Source: Accumulibacter sp. (GTDB taxonomy: Bacteria > Pseudomonadota > Gammaproteobacteria > Burkholderiales > Rhodocyclaceae). From it: 64,000 bases of DNA. The translations under genes were made by a program, and so were the position numbers. Shown one piece after another: positions 48,644-57,006 of this stretch (within the stretch, counting starts at the first letter, position 1; every line of letters starts with the position of its first letter). Below the pieces are notes generated by a model. It did not search any database, was not told the origin of the DNA, and saw only the letters and a program-made list of their open reading frames with translations. The stretch lies in the NCBI RefSeq assembly GCF_023806625.1, contig NZ_JAMTDX010000081.1, positions 1 to 64,000 on the forward strand, in the 5' to 3' direction.

Positions 48644-49723
48644 GTGGAAAGACGTTCGTTTCTGAAGAATGCTGGAGTCGGTCTGGCCACCGGCGCGGTG
48701 GCGATGCCGGCGATTGCCCAGAGCGCTCCGACCATCAAGTGGCGTCTGGCTTCGAGCTTTCCGAAAAGCCTGGATACGATCTACGGTGGAGCCGAACACA
48801 TGGCCAAACGAGTCGCCGAGGCCACCGGCGGGAAGTTCCAGATCCAGGTCTTCGCGGGCGGCGAGATCGTTCCCGGACCGGCCGTGTTCGACGCGGTCAA
48901 GGACGGCACCGTCGAAATGGGCCACACGGTCTCCTACTACTTTTTCGGCAAGGATCCCACCTACGCACTCGAGACAGCCGTTCCGTTCGGAATGACCAAC
49001 CGCCAGATGGACGCCTGGATGCGCTACGGCAACGGCGGCAAACTGCTCGGCGAGTTCTTCGGTCGTTCGAATATCATGCCCATTCCCTGCGGCAACACCG
49101 GAACCCAGATGGGCGGCTGGTATCGCAAGGAGATCAAGACGGTCGCCGACATCAAGGGTCTCAAGATCCGGATCGGCGGATTCGCCGGTGCGGTGCTCAG
49201 CAAGCTCGGTGCGGTGCCGCAGCAGATTCCCGGCGGTGACATCTATCCCGCCCTCGAGAAGGGGACGATCGATGCGGCCGAGTGGATCGGTCCGTACGAC
49301 GACCAGAAACTCGGCTTCAACAAGGTTGCCAAGTATTACTACTATCCGGGCTGGTGGGAGGGCGGCCCGCAGGTTTCTGCCTACGTCAATACCAAGAAGT
49401 GGGCCGAACTGCCCAAGGAGTACCAGGCGATCCTGCTGATCGCCTGCGCCGACGCGCACGTAGACATGATGGCCAAGTACGACGCGAGGAACCCGACGGC
49501 GCTCAAGCAGCTCGTCGGATCGGGAACCCAGCTGAGACAGTTCCCCAAGGAAGTGATGGACGCCTCGTACAAGGCGGCGATGGAACTCTACGCCGAGACG
49601 TCGGCCAAGAACCCCGACTTCAAGAAAGTCTACGACGACTACAAGAAATTCATGGACGACCAGAACCTCTGGTTCCGCGTCGCCGAAGGCAGCTACGCGA
49701 ACTTCATGTACAGCAAGCGGTAG
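48644..49723 (+). CDS. TRAP transporter solute-binding protein, TakP-like
   Basis: Periplasmic receptor of a tripartite ATP-independent transporter. 359 residues; GTG start with AGGAG about 8 nt upstream. The N-terminus ERRSFLKNAG is a twin-arginine (Tat) signal with cleavage probably after AIAQ. GNTGTQMGGWY, LKIRIGGFAGAVLSKLGAVPQQ and AAEWIGPYDD are typical of the 2-oxoacid/lactate-binding (TakP) group, where a Gln/Trp/Arg pocket holds the carboxylate. It faces its likely permease genes (dctM, dctQ), which lie on the other strand. Confidence 0.9.
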   Translation: MERRSFLKNAGVGLATGAVAMPAIAQSAPTIKWRLASSFPKSLDTIYGGAEHMAKRVAEATGGKFQIQVFAGGEIVPGPAVFDAVKDGTVEMGHTVSYYFFGKDPTYALETAVPFGMTNRQMDAWMRYGNGGKLLGEFFGRSNIMPIPCGNTGTQMGGWYRKEIKTVADIKGLKIRIGGFAGAVLSKLGAVPQQIPGGDIYPALEKGTIDAAEWIGPYDDQKLGFNKVAKYYYYPGWWEGGPQVSAYVNTKKWAELPKEYQAILLIACADAHVDMMAKYDARNPTALKQLVGSGTQLRQFPKEVMDASYKAAMELYAETSAKNPDFKKVYDDYKKFMDDQNLWFRVAEGSYANFMYSKR

Positions 49724-49739
49724 CGGTCGCTTCGGGTAG

Positions 49740-49814
49740 CGGCGGGCCACTGCAGGAGCCCGCCGGAGAAGGCCAGACCGGCCGAGAAAGGAGGCGAGGG
49801 CCTCCGTTCTCGCC
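49740..49814. terminator. Two hairpins between convergent TRAP genes
   Basis: CGGCGGGC (49740-49747) pairs with GCCCGCCG (49758-49765), 8 bp and 10-nt loop; GGCGAG (49793-49798) pairs with CTCGCC (49809-49814) and can extend with one mismatch to GGA/TCC. No strong T tract. Likely bidirectional terminator. Confidence 0.5.
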
Positions 49815-49913
49815 TTCCGGCTGAGCGCAGCGAGCCGGCTTCCACTCCCCTGGCAGGCACCCGAAACCGTGGGCAGCGGAGCCCGTGCGACGACCCGATC
49901 GTCGGCCTTGCGG

Positions 49914-51413
49914 CTATTTGGCCTGATCCTGCTTCATCGACTCGCGAATCGCCTTGCTCGCCGGGTCTTCCGCGTCGGCCGGCGCCGCCCTGCCCTCGTC
50001 GATCCCGGGCGGTAAGGGCGACGCACCGTAGTCCGAGGTCGGCACGTCGATCTGCACCGAGTCGAGGTCGACCTTGACGTCCTTGTCGAGCCCGATGGTG
50101 ACCAGTTCCGGAACGAAGATCAGGATGGCGACCATCAGGATCTGGATGCACACGAAGGGAATCGCCCCCCAGTAGATGTCGCCGGTCTTGACCGACGCTG
50201 GGGCGACCGAGCGCAGGTAGAAAAGCGCAAAGCCGAACGGCGGATGCATGAACGAGGTCTGCATGTTGACCGCGAGCAGAACGCCGAACCAGATCAGGTC
50301 GATGCCGAGTGCCTGGGCGACCGGGCCGAGCAGCGGGACGACAATGAACGACAACTCGAAAAAGTCGAGAAAGAAGGCGAGCAGGAAGACCAGCACGTTG
50401 ACCACGATGAGGAAGCCGACTTCACCGCCGGGCAGCCCGATGAGCAGATGCTCGACCCACTTGTGCCCGTCCACGCCGTAGAAGGTCAGCGAGAAAACGC
50501 GGGCACCGACGAGGATGAATACGACGAAGGTGGTCAGCTTGGCCGTCGATTCCATCGCCTGCCTGAGCAGGACCCAGCTCAGTCGCCTGCGCCCCACGGC
50601 CAGCGCCAGGGCGCCGGTCGCCCCCATCGCGCCGCCCTCGGTCGGCGTCGCGATGCCCAGGAAGATCGTCCCGAGAACGAGGAAGATCAGGAACAGCGGC
50701 GGCACCAGCGTGGTGCATACACGCATCAGCAGCCGGCCGCCGCGCAACGTTCGCGCTTCAGGCGGCAATGCCGGCGTCCAGCGTGGCCGGAACACCGCCA
50801 CCAGCGCGATGTACCCCACGTAGAACATCGTCAGCGTGAAGCCCGGGATGAACGCACCGGCGTACATGTCGCCGACGCTCTTGCCGAGCTGGTCGGCCAT
50901 GATGATCAGCACCAGCGAAGGCGGGATGATCTGGGCCAGCGTTCCCGAGGCCGCGATGACCCCAGTGGCGACCCTCGTGTCGTAACCGTAACGGAGCATG
51001 ATGGGCAGCGAGATCAGGCCCATCGAGATCACCGAGGCGGCGACGACGCCGGTGGTCGCGGCGAGCAGCGCGCCGACGAAGATCACCGCGATGGCCAGCC
51101 CGCCGCGCAGCGGCCCGAAGAGCTGGCCGATCGTGTCGAGCAGGTCCTCGGCCATTCCGGAGCGCTCGAGGATCAGCCCCATGAAGGTGAAGAAGGGAAT
51201 CGCCAGCAGCGTGTCGTTGTTCATGATCCCGAAAATGCGGTCGGGCAGCGCCTGGAACAGCTGCGGGCCGAGCAGGCCGAGCTCGATGCCGATCAGCCCG
51301 AAGACGATGCCGTTGGCCGCCAGTGCGAACGAGACCGGAAAACCGACGAGCAGGAAGACGACCATCGACGCGAAGATGATCGGGGCCATGTTGGCGATCA
51401 GGAAGTCGCTCAT
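49914..51413 (-). CDS. dctM: TRAP transporter large permease (DctM type)
   Basis: Ion-coupled membrane subunit of the TRAP system, with about 12 helices. 499 residues; the usual DctM is near 425, the difference being a hydrophilic C-terminal tail of about 65 residues rich in Asp, Ala and Pro. Landmarks: FFTFMGLILERSGMAEDLLDTIG, the GTLAQIIPPSLVLIIMADQLG region, ATPTEGGAMGATGALALA, and SFMHPPFGFALFYLRS. It starts within the dctQ stop (TGATG). Confidence 0.94.
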   Translation of the reverse strand: MSDFLIANMAPIIFASMVVFLLVGFPVSFALAANGIVFGLIGIELGLLGPQLFQALPDRIFGIMNNDTLLAIPFFTFMGLILERSGMAEDLLDTIGQLFGPLRGGLAIAVIFVGALLAATTGVVAASVISMGLISLPIMLRYGYDTRVATGVIAASGTLAQIIPPSLVLIIMADQLGKSVGDMYAGAFIPGFTLTMFYVGYIALVAVFRPRWTPALPPEARTLRGGRLLMRVCTTLVPPLFLIFLVLGTIFLGIATPTEGGAMGATGALALAVGRRRLSWVLLRQAMESTAKLTTFVVFILVGARVFSLTFYGVDGHKWVEHLLIGLPGGEVGFLIVVNVLVFLLAFFLDFFELSFIVVPLLGPVAQALGIDLIWFGVLLAVNMQTSFMHPPFGFALFYLRSVAPASVKTGDIYWGAIPFVCIQILMVAILIFVPELVTIGLDKDVKVDLDSVQIDVPTSDYGASPLPPGIDEGRAAPADAEDPASKAIRESMKQDQAK

Positions 51414-52000
51414 CAGAGATCTTCCTTCTGCGCCTTGATGGCCAGCGCCAGTTCTTCCTCGGCAGTCGGCTTGTGGGCCCTTTCGTTCGGGTCGGGGCAG
51501 AGACCCTTGAGGAAACCGATCCTCTTGATCAGTTCGGAGAGCGCCTGGATGACCAGCAGCAGGAAACCCATCGGGACGAGCAAACGGACAGGCCAGACAA
51601 CCAGTCCGCCGGCGTTGCTCGACTGCTCATTGTTCACGAAGGCGAGCACGAAGATCGGCCACGACATGACCATCACCGCGACGGCCATCGGCAGGAGGAA
51701 GAAGACCAGCCCGAAGATGTCGATCCGCGCCTGCGCGCGCCGCGAAAGCTTTCCGGAAATGATGTCGATGCGCACGTGTTCGTTGCGCATCAGCGTATAG
51801 CCCGAGCCAAGCAGGAAGATGGCCGAGAACAGGTACCACTGGATCTCGAGGAAAGCGTTCGAGCTGTAGTTGAAGGTATAGCGGACGACCGCATTGGTCG
51901 CCCCGATCAGCGTGACGATCAGCACGAGCCAGATGATCGCCTTGCCGACGCGCTCGGTCAGCGCGTCGATCAGCCTGGACAGCCTGAGTAATCCATTCAC
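51413..52000 (-). CDS. dctQ: TRAP transporter small permease (DctQ type)
   Basis: Four-helix membrane subunit that pairs with DctM. 195 residues from the GTG at 52000, with a strong GGAGGAGG seven nt upstream; the open frame continues 74 codons further but without family similarity. Helices at about 20-40, 55-75, 105-130 and 145-170; conserved RYTFNYSSNAFLEIQWYLFS in the second region. Gene order dctQ-dctM on the minus strand, with the receptor gene convergent. Confidence 0.92.
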   Translation of the reverse strand: MNGLLRLSRLIDALTERVGKAIIWLVLIVTLIGATNAVVRYTFNYSSNAFLEIQWYLFSAIFLLGSGYTLMRNEHVRIDIISGKLSRRAQARIDIFGLVFFLLPMAVAVMVMSWPIFVLAFVNNEQSSNAGGLVVWPVRLLVPMGFLLLVIQALSELIKRIGFLKGLCPDPNERAHKPTAEEELALAIKAQKEDL

Positions 52001-52388
52001 TGGACAGCCTCCTCCATCGACAAGTGTCTCTCCTCCTTGCCCCGGGCGCTTGCGCCTTGCCTCATTACGGGCAATTCCCCGGGGCTGGACCGCCGGACAC
52101 GATCGCTCGCACGCCAGTGTCGGAAGCCAAGAATCGATTATGGCACATCTTGACAACCTTCGAGAAAGCTGGCCGGTCGCCCGGCAATTCCCGCCCGGCG
52201 GCTCAAAGTCATCCGGAATCACGGCCTTGCCGCGAATCCAAGGGGCTTCGCGGCGGTCCTGCGACAGTTGGAGCGCGACGCCCGCGCACTGCTTGACCGT
52301 CTGCGGCGTCGCTCCGGCGGCGAGGCTCGGCGTGCGCGCGACATCGGAATAAACTGTGCACCCGCCGCCCCTGTGCCGGAGACACCAA
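52001..52388. promoter_or_regulatory. Divergent region between dctQM and the DUF294 gene
   Basis: A 388-bp region without a supported gene. Minus-strand CATAAT (plus coordinates 52137-52142) is a -10 candidate for dctQM with a leader of about 130 nt. A consensus -35 TTGACA at 52150-52155 on the plus strand has no matching -10. For the DUF294 gene a TAAACT near 52349 is a weak -10. Nothing else recognisable. Confidence 0.35.
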
Positions 52389-54245
52389 GTGCATGACGAG
52401 CTCGCCGAAGTCCGCGATTTCCTGGCTCAATGTCCGCCATTCGACAGCCTCGACCCGGATGGCCTGGCGGCGCTGACCCGGCGTTTCGTCATTCGCTACC
52501 TCCGGCGCGGGGCCAGCTTCCCGCCGGAGGGGCAGCCGTGCCTCTGGTTGGTCCGCCAGGGCGCCGTCGAGCTGCGCACCGTCGACGGCGAACTGGCGCG
52601 CCGAATGGCCGAGGGCGATGTGCATGACGCGGCGTGTCTGCCGGACTCGCCCGAGATCGGCTGGGCCGGCCATGCCGTCGAGGACACGCTGGTCTACGGG
52701 CTGCCTCGCGGCGACCTCGAGCGGCTCTGGGAAGAGCACCCCGATTTTCGCCAGCAGTCGCTGAGCAAGCTCGTCGAACGGCTCCGCCGCGCCCGACGGC
52801 GAAGCGAAGCCGCCGTCGAACGTGACCTCGGCAGCCTGCCGCTGGCCAGCCTGATCGGCCGTGCGCCGGTCTGCGCGTCGCCAGCCGCAACGATCCGCGA
52901 AGCGGCGACACAGATGACCCGCGAGCGCGTTTCAGCGTTGCTGGTCGTCGATCGGGATCGCCTCTGCGGGATCGTCACCGACCGCGACCTGCGCAGCCGC
53001 TGCCTGGCCAGCGGGCTGCCGGACAGAACGCCGCTGTCGGTGATCATGACCCCCGACCCGTGCACGCTGCCCCCGGATGCGGCCGGCTTCGACGCCGTGC
53101 TGACGATGACCCGCAAGGGCATCCACCACCTGCCGGTGGTCGACGGCCAGCAGTTGCTCGGCCTGGTCAGTAGTACCGACCTGCTGCGCGCGCAGCGGAT
53201 CAGCAGCGTGCATCTCGCCGACCGCATCCATCGCGCGACCGACCTCGCCGAACTGGTCGTGCGGTGTGCGGAGCTGCCCGAACTCTGGCTGAATCTCGTG
53301 CGCCGCGGCGAAGGCGCGGTGGTCCTCGGGCGGGTCGTCTCGGGGATCGCCGACGCTCTGGCTTCGCGCCTGCTGGTGCTCGCCGAACGGCGTCTCGGCC
53401 CGCCGCCAGTCGGCTACGCGTGGATCGCCTTCGGCTCGCAGGGACGCCACGAACTCTCGCTCAACTCCGACCAGGACAACGCCCTGGTTCTGGCCGACGA
53501 ATTCGAACCGGAGCAGCACGCGGCCTACTTCACCCGCCTCGCCCACGAAGTCTGTGGTGGCCTCGCAGCCTGCGGCATCCAGCCGTGCTCGGGCGAAATG
53601 ATGGCCACCAACCCGCAGTGGCGCCAACCCGTCGCCGCGTGGAGCCGGCTGTTCGGCGACTGGATCGATCACCCGGACCCGCACAAGGCGCGCCTGGCGT
53701 CGAATCTCTTCGACTTCCGGACCGTTCACGGCGACGATCAGCTGACCGCTCCGCTGCGCGAACAGATCGCCCGGCGCTGCACGCAGCATCAGACGCTGCT
53801 CGCACACCTGGTCGTCAACACCTGCGCCGCCCCGCCTCCGCTCGGCTTCTTCCGTCAATTCGTGGTCATCGGCGACGGCGAACACCAGGGGGAACTGGAC
53901 ATCAAGCGGCATGGCCTCCTGCAGATCGTCGATCTGGCGAGGATCCACGCCCTTGGCAACGGCATCCGCGAGACCGGAACGGTCGGCCGACTGCGCACCG
54001 CTGAAGGCACCAGGCTGCTGAGCCGTGAAGGTGCCGAGACGCTGGCCGCGGCGTTCGAGTTCCTGCTCGGATTGCGTACCCGCCATCAGCAGGAGCAGAT
54101 CGGCAAAGGGCTGCGACCTGACAACTTCGTCGCCCCGGCGACGCTCGGCGCTGCCGAAAGACACCACCTGCGCGACGTCTTCGTGGCCGTCGCCAGACAG
54201 CAGAAGGCCCTGCTGCTGGCCTTTCCGCACGCCGCCAGGTCATGA
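52389..54245 (+). CDS. cNMP-like / CBS / DUF294 nucleotidyltransferase signalling protein
   Basis: 618 residues from the GTG at 52389 (GGAG 8 nt upstream; another GTG at 52356). Regions in order: a cyclic-nucleotide-binding-like domain (about 1-140) whose phosphate cassette is degenerate, a pair of CBS domains (about 150-265) that usually bind adenine nucleotides, and a DUF294 nucleotidyltransferase (from about 285) with GSQGRHELSLNSDQDNALV near residues 349-367, which has the same GS...DxD metal motif as GlnD, followed by the DUF294 C-terminal domain. Such proteins are thought to modify another protein or nucleotide in response to energy state, but targets are unknown. Coupled by ATGA to the exonuclease gene; in other proteobacteria this pair often neighbours acetate/organic-acid symporters. 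Confidence 0.85.
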   Translation: MHDELAEVRDFLAQCPPFDSLDPDGLAALTRRFVIRYLRRGASFPPEGQPCLWLVRQGAVELRTVDGELARRMAEGDVHDAACLPDSPEIGWAGHAVEDTLVYGLPRGDLERLWEEHPDFRQQSLSKLVERLRRARRRSEAAVERDLGSLPLASLIGRAPVCASPAATIREAATQMTRERVSALLVVDRDRLCGIVTDRDLRSRCLASGLPDRTPLSVIMTPDPCTLPPDAAGFDAVLTMTRKGIHHLPVVDGQQLLGLVSSTDLLRAQRISSVHLADRIHRATDLAELVVRCAELPELWLNLVRRGEGAVVLGRVVSGIADALASRLLVLAERRLGPPPVGYAWIAFGSQGRHELSLNSDQDNALVLADEFEPEQHAAYFTRLAHEVCGGLAACGIQPCSGEMMATNPQWRQPVAAWSRLFGDWIDHPDPHKARLASNLFDFRTVHGDDQLTAPLREQIARRCTQHQTLLAHLVVNTCAAPPPLGFFRQFVVIGDGEHQGELDIKRHGLLQIVDLARIHALGNGIRETGTVGRLRTAEGTRLLSREGAETLAAAFEFLLGLRTRHQQEQIGKGLRPDNFVAPATLGAAERHHLRDVFVAVARQQKALLLAFPHAARS

Positions 54246-54943
54246 AGCCGGCCGGCCCGGGGCTCGCGACGGCGGTGCTTGCGCTGCGCCGCCTCTGGCA
54301 CCGCCACCGCCTGCGCGCCCGATCCGCATCGCCGCTGCTCACCCATCTGGCGGCACCGCTCGCCGATCGCCGGCAGGACTGGCGGCAGGCACGCTACCTC
54401 GCGCTCGACCTCGAGACCACCGGCAGCGACGCGCAGCGCGACGACATCCTGAGCTTTGGCTGGGTCTGCCTCGACGGACCGGAGATCCGTCTCGACAGCG
54501 CACGCCACCGACTGGTCCTGCCACGTGGCCTGCTCGACGAAGCCAGCGTCAGCGTCCACCGGATCACCGATGACCGCGCCGCGGGTGGCCAGAGGCTCGA
54601 AGATGTGCTCGCCGAGTTCCTCGAAGCGCTCGCCGACCGCGTGCTGATCGCCCACTACACACCGACCGAATTGCGCTTCATCGACGCGGCGTGCCGGGCG
54701 TGCTTCGGCGGACCCTTCCTGCCGCTGGCCATCGACACGCTCGACCTGGCCCGCCGCACGATGCCCGGACCCGAACGTGGCAGCCTGCGCCTCGCCGCGC
54801 TGCGGGCCCGCCACCACCTCCCTCGCTACGCGATGCATCACGCGCTGTCCGACGCGCTGGCTGCCGCAGAACTCTTTCTCGCGCAGGCGGCGAAGGCTTC
54901 GGCTCAGGGCCGCAGGACCCTCGGCGACTTCCTGCTCGGCTGA
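54242..54943 (+). CDS. DEDDh 3'-5' exonuclease-like protein
   Basis: 233 residues related to the proofreading DnaQ/epsilon fold. ExoI motif is LDLETTG with Asp56 and Glu58; ExoIII is HHALSDA with His200 and Asp204. The ExoII motif is altered: the usual AHNxxFD is AHYTPTE, so Glu143 replaces Asp. Activity is therefore plausible but not certain. A basic N-terminal extension (about 45 residues, RLWHRHRLRARS) precedes the fold. Starts inside the DUF294 gene stop (ATGA), so the two proteins are made together. Confidence 0.85.
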   Translation: MKPAGPGLATAVLALRRLWHRHRLRARSASPLLTHLAAPLADRRQDWRQARYLALDLETTGSDAQRDDILSFGWVCLDGPEIRLDSARHRLVLPRGLLDEASVSVHRITDDRAAGGQRLEDVLAEFLEALADRVLIAHYTPTELRFIDAACRACFGGPFLPLAIDTLDLARRTMPGPERGSLRLAALRARHHLPRYAMHHALSDALAAAELFLAQAAKASAQGRRTLGDFLLG

Positions 54944-54959
54944 CGCCGTCGATCCCCCC

Positions 54960-54984
54960 GCGACCTGCGCCACTCCCAGGTCGC
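54960..54984. terminator. Hairpin between convergent exonuclease and permease genes
   Basis: GCGACCTG (54960-54967) pairs exactly with CAGGTCGC (54977-54984), 8 bp with a 9-nt loop, in the 62-bp junction of the two converging genes. No T tract. Likely bidirectional terminator. Confidence 0.55.
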
Positions 54985-55005
54985 CCGGCAAGTGATCGTC
55001 TTCGC

Positions 55006-56343
55006 TCAGAAGTAGCGCCACCAGAGGTACACGTGACAGATCGCCACGTGCACCAGCATCAGCGGAAAGGCGACCCTCGTGTAAGTGCCGAAGCGGAAGG
55101 GAATGCCGTTGCGCTCGGCGATTCCGGCGACCGTCAGGTTGGCACTCGCGCCGATCAGCGTGCCGTTGCCACCCAGACACGCGCCGAGCGACAGGCACCA
55201 CCACAGTGGCAGCAAGCCCTCGGCACCGCCGAAAGCCGGGGCCATCGACTTGATCAGCGGGATCATCGTCGCGACGAAGGGGATGTTGTCGACGATCGCC
55301 GAGAGAACCGCCGAGGCCCAGAGGATGCTGAATCCGGTCGTCGCGAAATCGCCCCCGGTAGCGGCGAGGAGCTGGTCGGCGAGTAGCCGCAGCAGGCCGG
55401 CATGCTCGACGCCGGCGATGACGATGAACAGGCCGATGAAGAAGAAGATGGTGATCCACTCGACCTCGTTGAACACCTTGACGACGCTCTCGGACTGCTC
55501 CTCGGCCGACTTGCCGAGGTTGTCGAGCATCATCAGCAGCGCGGCTCCAGCCATGCCGATCGTCCCCGAGTCGAGCCCCAGCGGCCGGGCGAGGACGAAG
55601 AGGACGATCACCAGAGCGAGCACCGCGCCAGCCAGCTTGAGCAGCCGCGCATCGGTGATTGCGTCCCTTTCGTTGAAGGCCATCACCCGGGCGCGCAGCT
55701 CCGCCGAGGAGAGCATCTTTCGACCCCAGATCAGATGCATCGACACGATGTGCACCGCCAGGACGACGACGATCACCGGCGTCAGGTGATAGACGAAGTC
55801 GTTGAACGACAGGCCGACCTGCCCGCCGATCAGGATGTTCGGCGGGTCGCCGATCAGCGTCGCCGTGCCGCCGATGTTCGAAGCGAGGATCTGTGAAAAG
55901 AGGAACGGATAGGGATTGACCTTGAGCGCTTCGGTGATGATCAGCGTCACCGGCACGACGAGCAGCACGGTCGTGACGTTGTCGAGGAACGCCGAGACGA
56001 CGGCAGTGACCACCGCGAGCATCGCCAGGATCCCCGCCGGGCTGGCCCTGACGAGCTTCGCCGACCAGATCGCCAGGTACTCGAAGACGCCGCACTTGCG
56101 GGTGATCGAGACGATGATCATCATTCCGACGAGCAGCCCGATCGTGTTGAAGTCGATCCCGGCAACGGCCTGCTCCTGGGTCAGCAGGCCGAGCATGATC
56201 ATCAGCATCGCGCCGAGCAGCGCGACGATCGAGCGGTTCAGGCGCTCGCTGATGATCACCCCGTAGGTCGCGATCATCAGCAGCGTCGCCAGCCACAGCG
56301 GGCTCATTCCAAGGATCTCGGCAGGTGCGGTCGCAGGGATCAT
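55006..56343 (-). CDS. ArsB/NhaD-type (ion transporter superfamily) permease
   Basis: 445 residues, about 11 membrane helices arranged as two inverted halves, typical of the IT superfamily (ArsB, NhaD, SLC13/CitT). Half-site motifs are DNVTTVLLVVPV with NIGGTATLIGDPPNILIG in the first half and DNIPFVATMIPLI with GGNGTLIGASANL in the second. The substrate cannot be read from sequence: arsenite, sodium, sulfate or dicarboxylates are all possible. No arsR, arsC or other arsenic genes are nearby, which argues against an arsenite role. Coupled to the upstream CBS gene by ATGA. Confidence 0.85.
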   Translation of the reverse strand: MIPATAPAEILGMSPLWLATLLMIATYGVIISERLNRSIVALLGAMLMIMLGLLTQEQAVAGIDFNTIGLLVGMMIIVSITRKCGVFEYLAIWSAKLVRASPAGILAMLAVVTAVVSAFLDNVTTVLLVVPVTLIITEALKVNPYPFLFSQILASNIGGTATLIGDPPNILIGGQVGLSFNDFVYHLTPVIVVVLAVHIVSMHLIWGRKMLSSAELRARVMAFNERDAITDARLLKLAGAVLALVIVLFVLARPLGLDSGTIGMAGAALLMMLDNLGKSAEEQSESVVKVFNEVEWITIFFFIGLFIVIAGVEHAGLLRLLADQLLAATGGDFATTGFSILWASAVLSAIVDNIPFVATMIPLIKSMAPAFGGAEGLLPLWWCLSLGACLGGNGTLIGASANLTVAGIAERNGIPFRFGTYTRVAFPLMLVHVAICHVYLWWRYF

Positions 56344-56822
56344 TTGAGCCTCCCGAGCCGGGCAAGAACGTCCCAGACAGTGACGACCCCGAGTAGTCGG
56401 CCGCCGTCGACGACCGGCAGGACCGTCCTTTCGCGATGCAGGTAGCGGATCACCTCCATCAGCGGGTCTTCGGGGCCGACGACCGGCGCTTCGGGATCGC
56501 AGTGCAGCCGGACCGGGTCTTCGGCCACCGCATCGATTCTTTCCTGGAGAGTCTGCAGCGTGTCCTGGATGAAGCCTCCCTGAATGTGGGCGAGGGGGTG
56601 CTGAGCGTCTTCGCGGCGCAGCGCTCGCGGCATCGCCAGGGCGACCAGCCGACTGCGCGGCAACATCCCGACGTAGCGACCGTCGCGTTCGGCAATCGGC
56701 AGCGCAGGCACGCGATGGCTGACCATCGTCTCGAGCGCCAGGCGCAGGCTGTCGTCAGGCTTGAGAACGGCCGGCGGGATCGACATGATCGACCGGCAGA
56801 GGGAATCGGGATCGCTTTTCAT
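56340..56822 (-). CDS. Two-CBS-domain protein coupled to the permease
   Basis: 160 residues from the ATG at 56822 with GGAG about 7 nt upstream; the long upstream open frame is not family-like. It consists of two CBS domains only: about 12-75 (IMSIPPAVLKPDDSLRLALE...RVPALPIAERDGRYVGML) and about 98-158 (DPLMEVIRYLHRERTVLPVVDGGRLLGVVTVWDVL). CBS pairs bind AMP/ATP/SAM and gate enzymes or channels. The ATGA overlap with the permease gene suggests it regulates that transporter according to energy state. Confidence 0.88.
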   Translation of the reverse strand: MKSDPDSLCRSIMSIPPAVLKPDDSLRLALETMVSHRVPALPIAERDGRYVGMLPRSRLVALAMPRALRREDAQHPLAHIQGGFIQDTLQTLQERIDAVAEDPVRLHCDPEAPVVGPEDPLMEVIRYLHRERTVLPVVDGGRLLGVVTVWDVLARLGRLK

Positions 56823-57006
56823 GGGGTCTCCGGTGGCACGGCCAGCCGCGTCGAACGACCCGCCGAACTGGCGGGACGACCGCGCGAACCGGCAACAGGG
56901 AAAAGAGAGAAGCGAAGAGGGAATAAGATCAGTATGCGGGGCCTTCCGACGGGCTGTCAAATCGGTAGTCCGGCGGGTCCGCAGCGCTTGCCCCCAGGAA
57001 ACGGGA

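Noticed and set aside
50244..51800. 518-codon open frame antisense to dctM and dctQ
   Set aside because: Composition dominated by Asp, Glu, Arg, Gln and His, as expected opposite hydrophobic membrane protein genes.
52150..52155. Perfect TTGACA as promoter of the DUF294 gene
   Set aside because: No -10 at 16-18 nt and far from the gene start; probably chance.
55006..56343. Arsenite efflux pump ArsB
   Set aside because: Fold matches the superfamily, but no arsenic-resistance genes are nearby and superfamily members carry many substrates.
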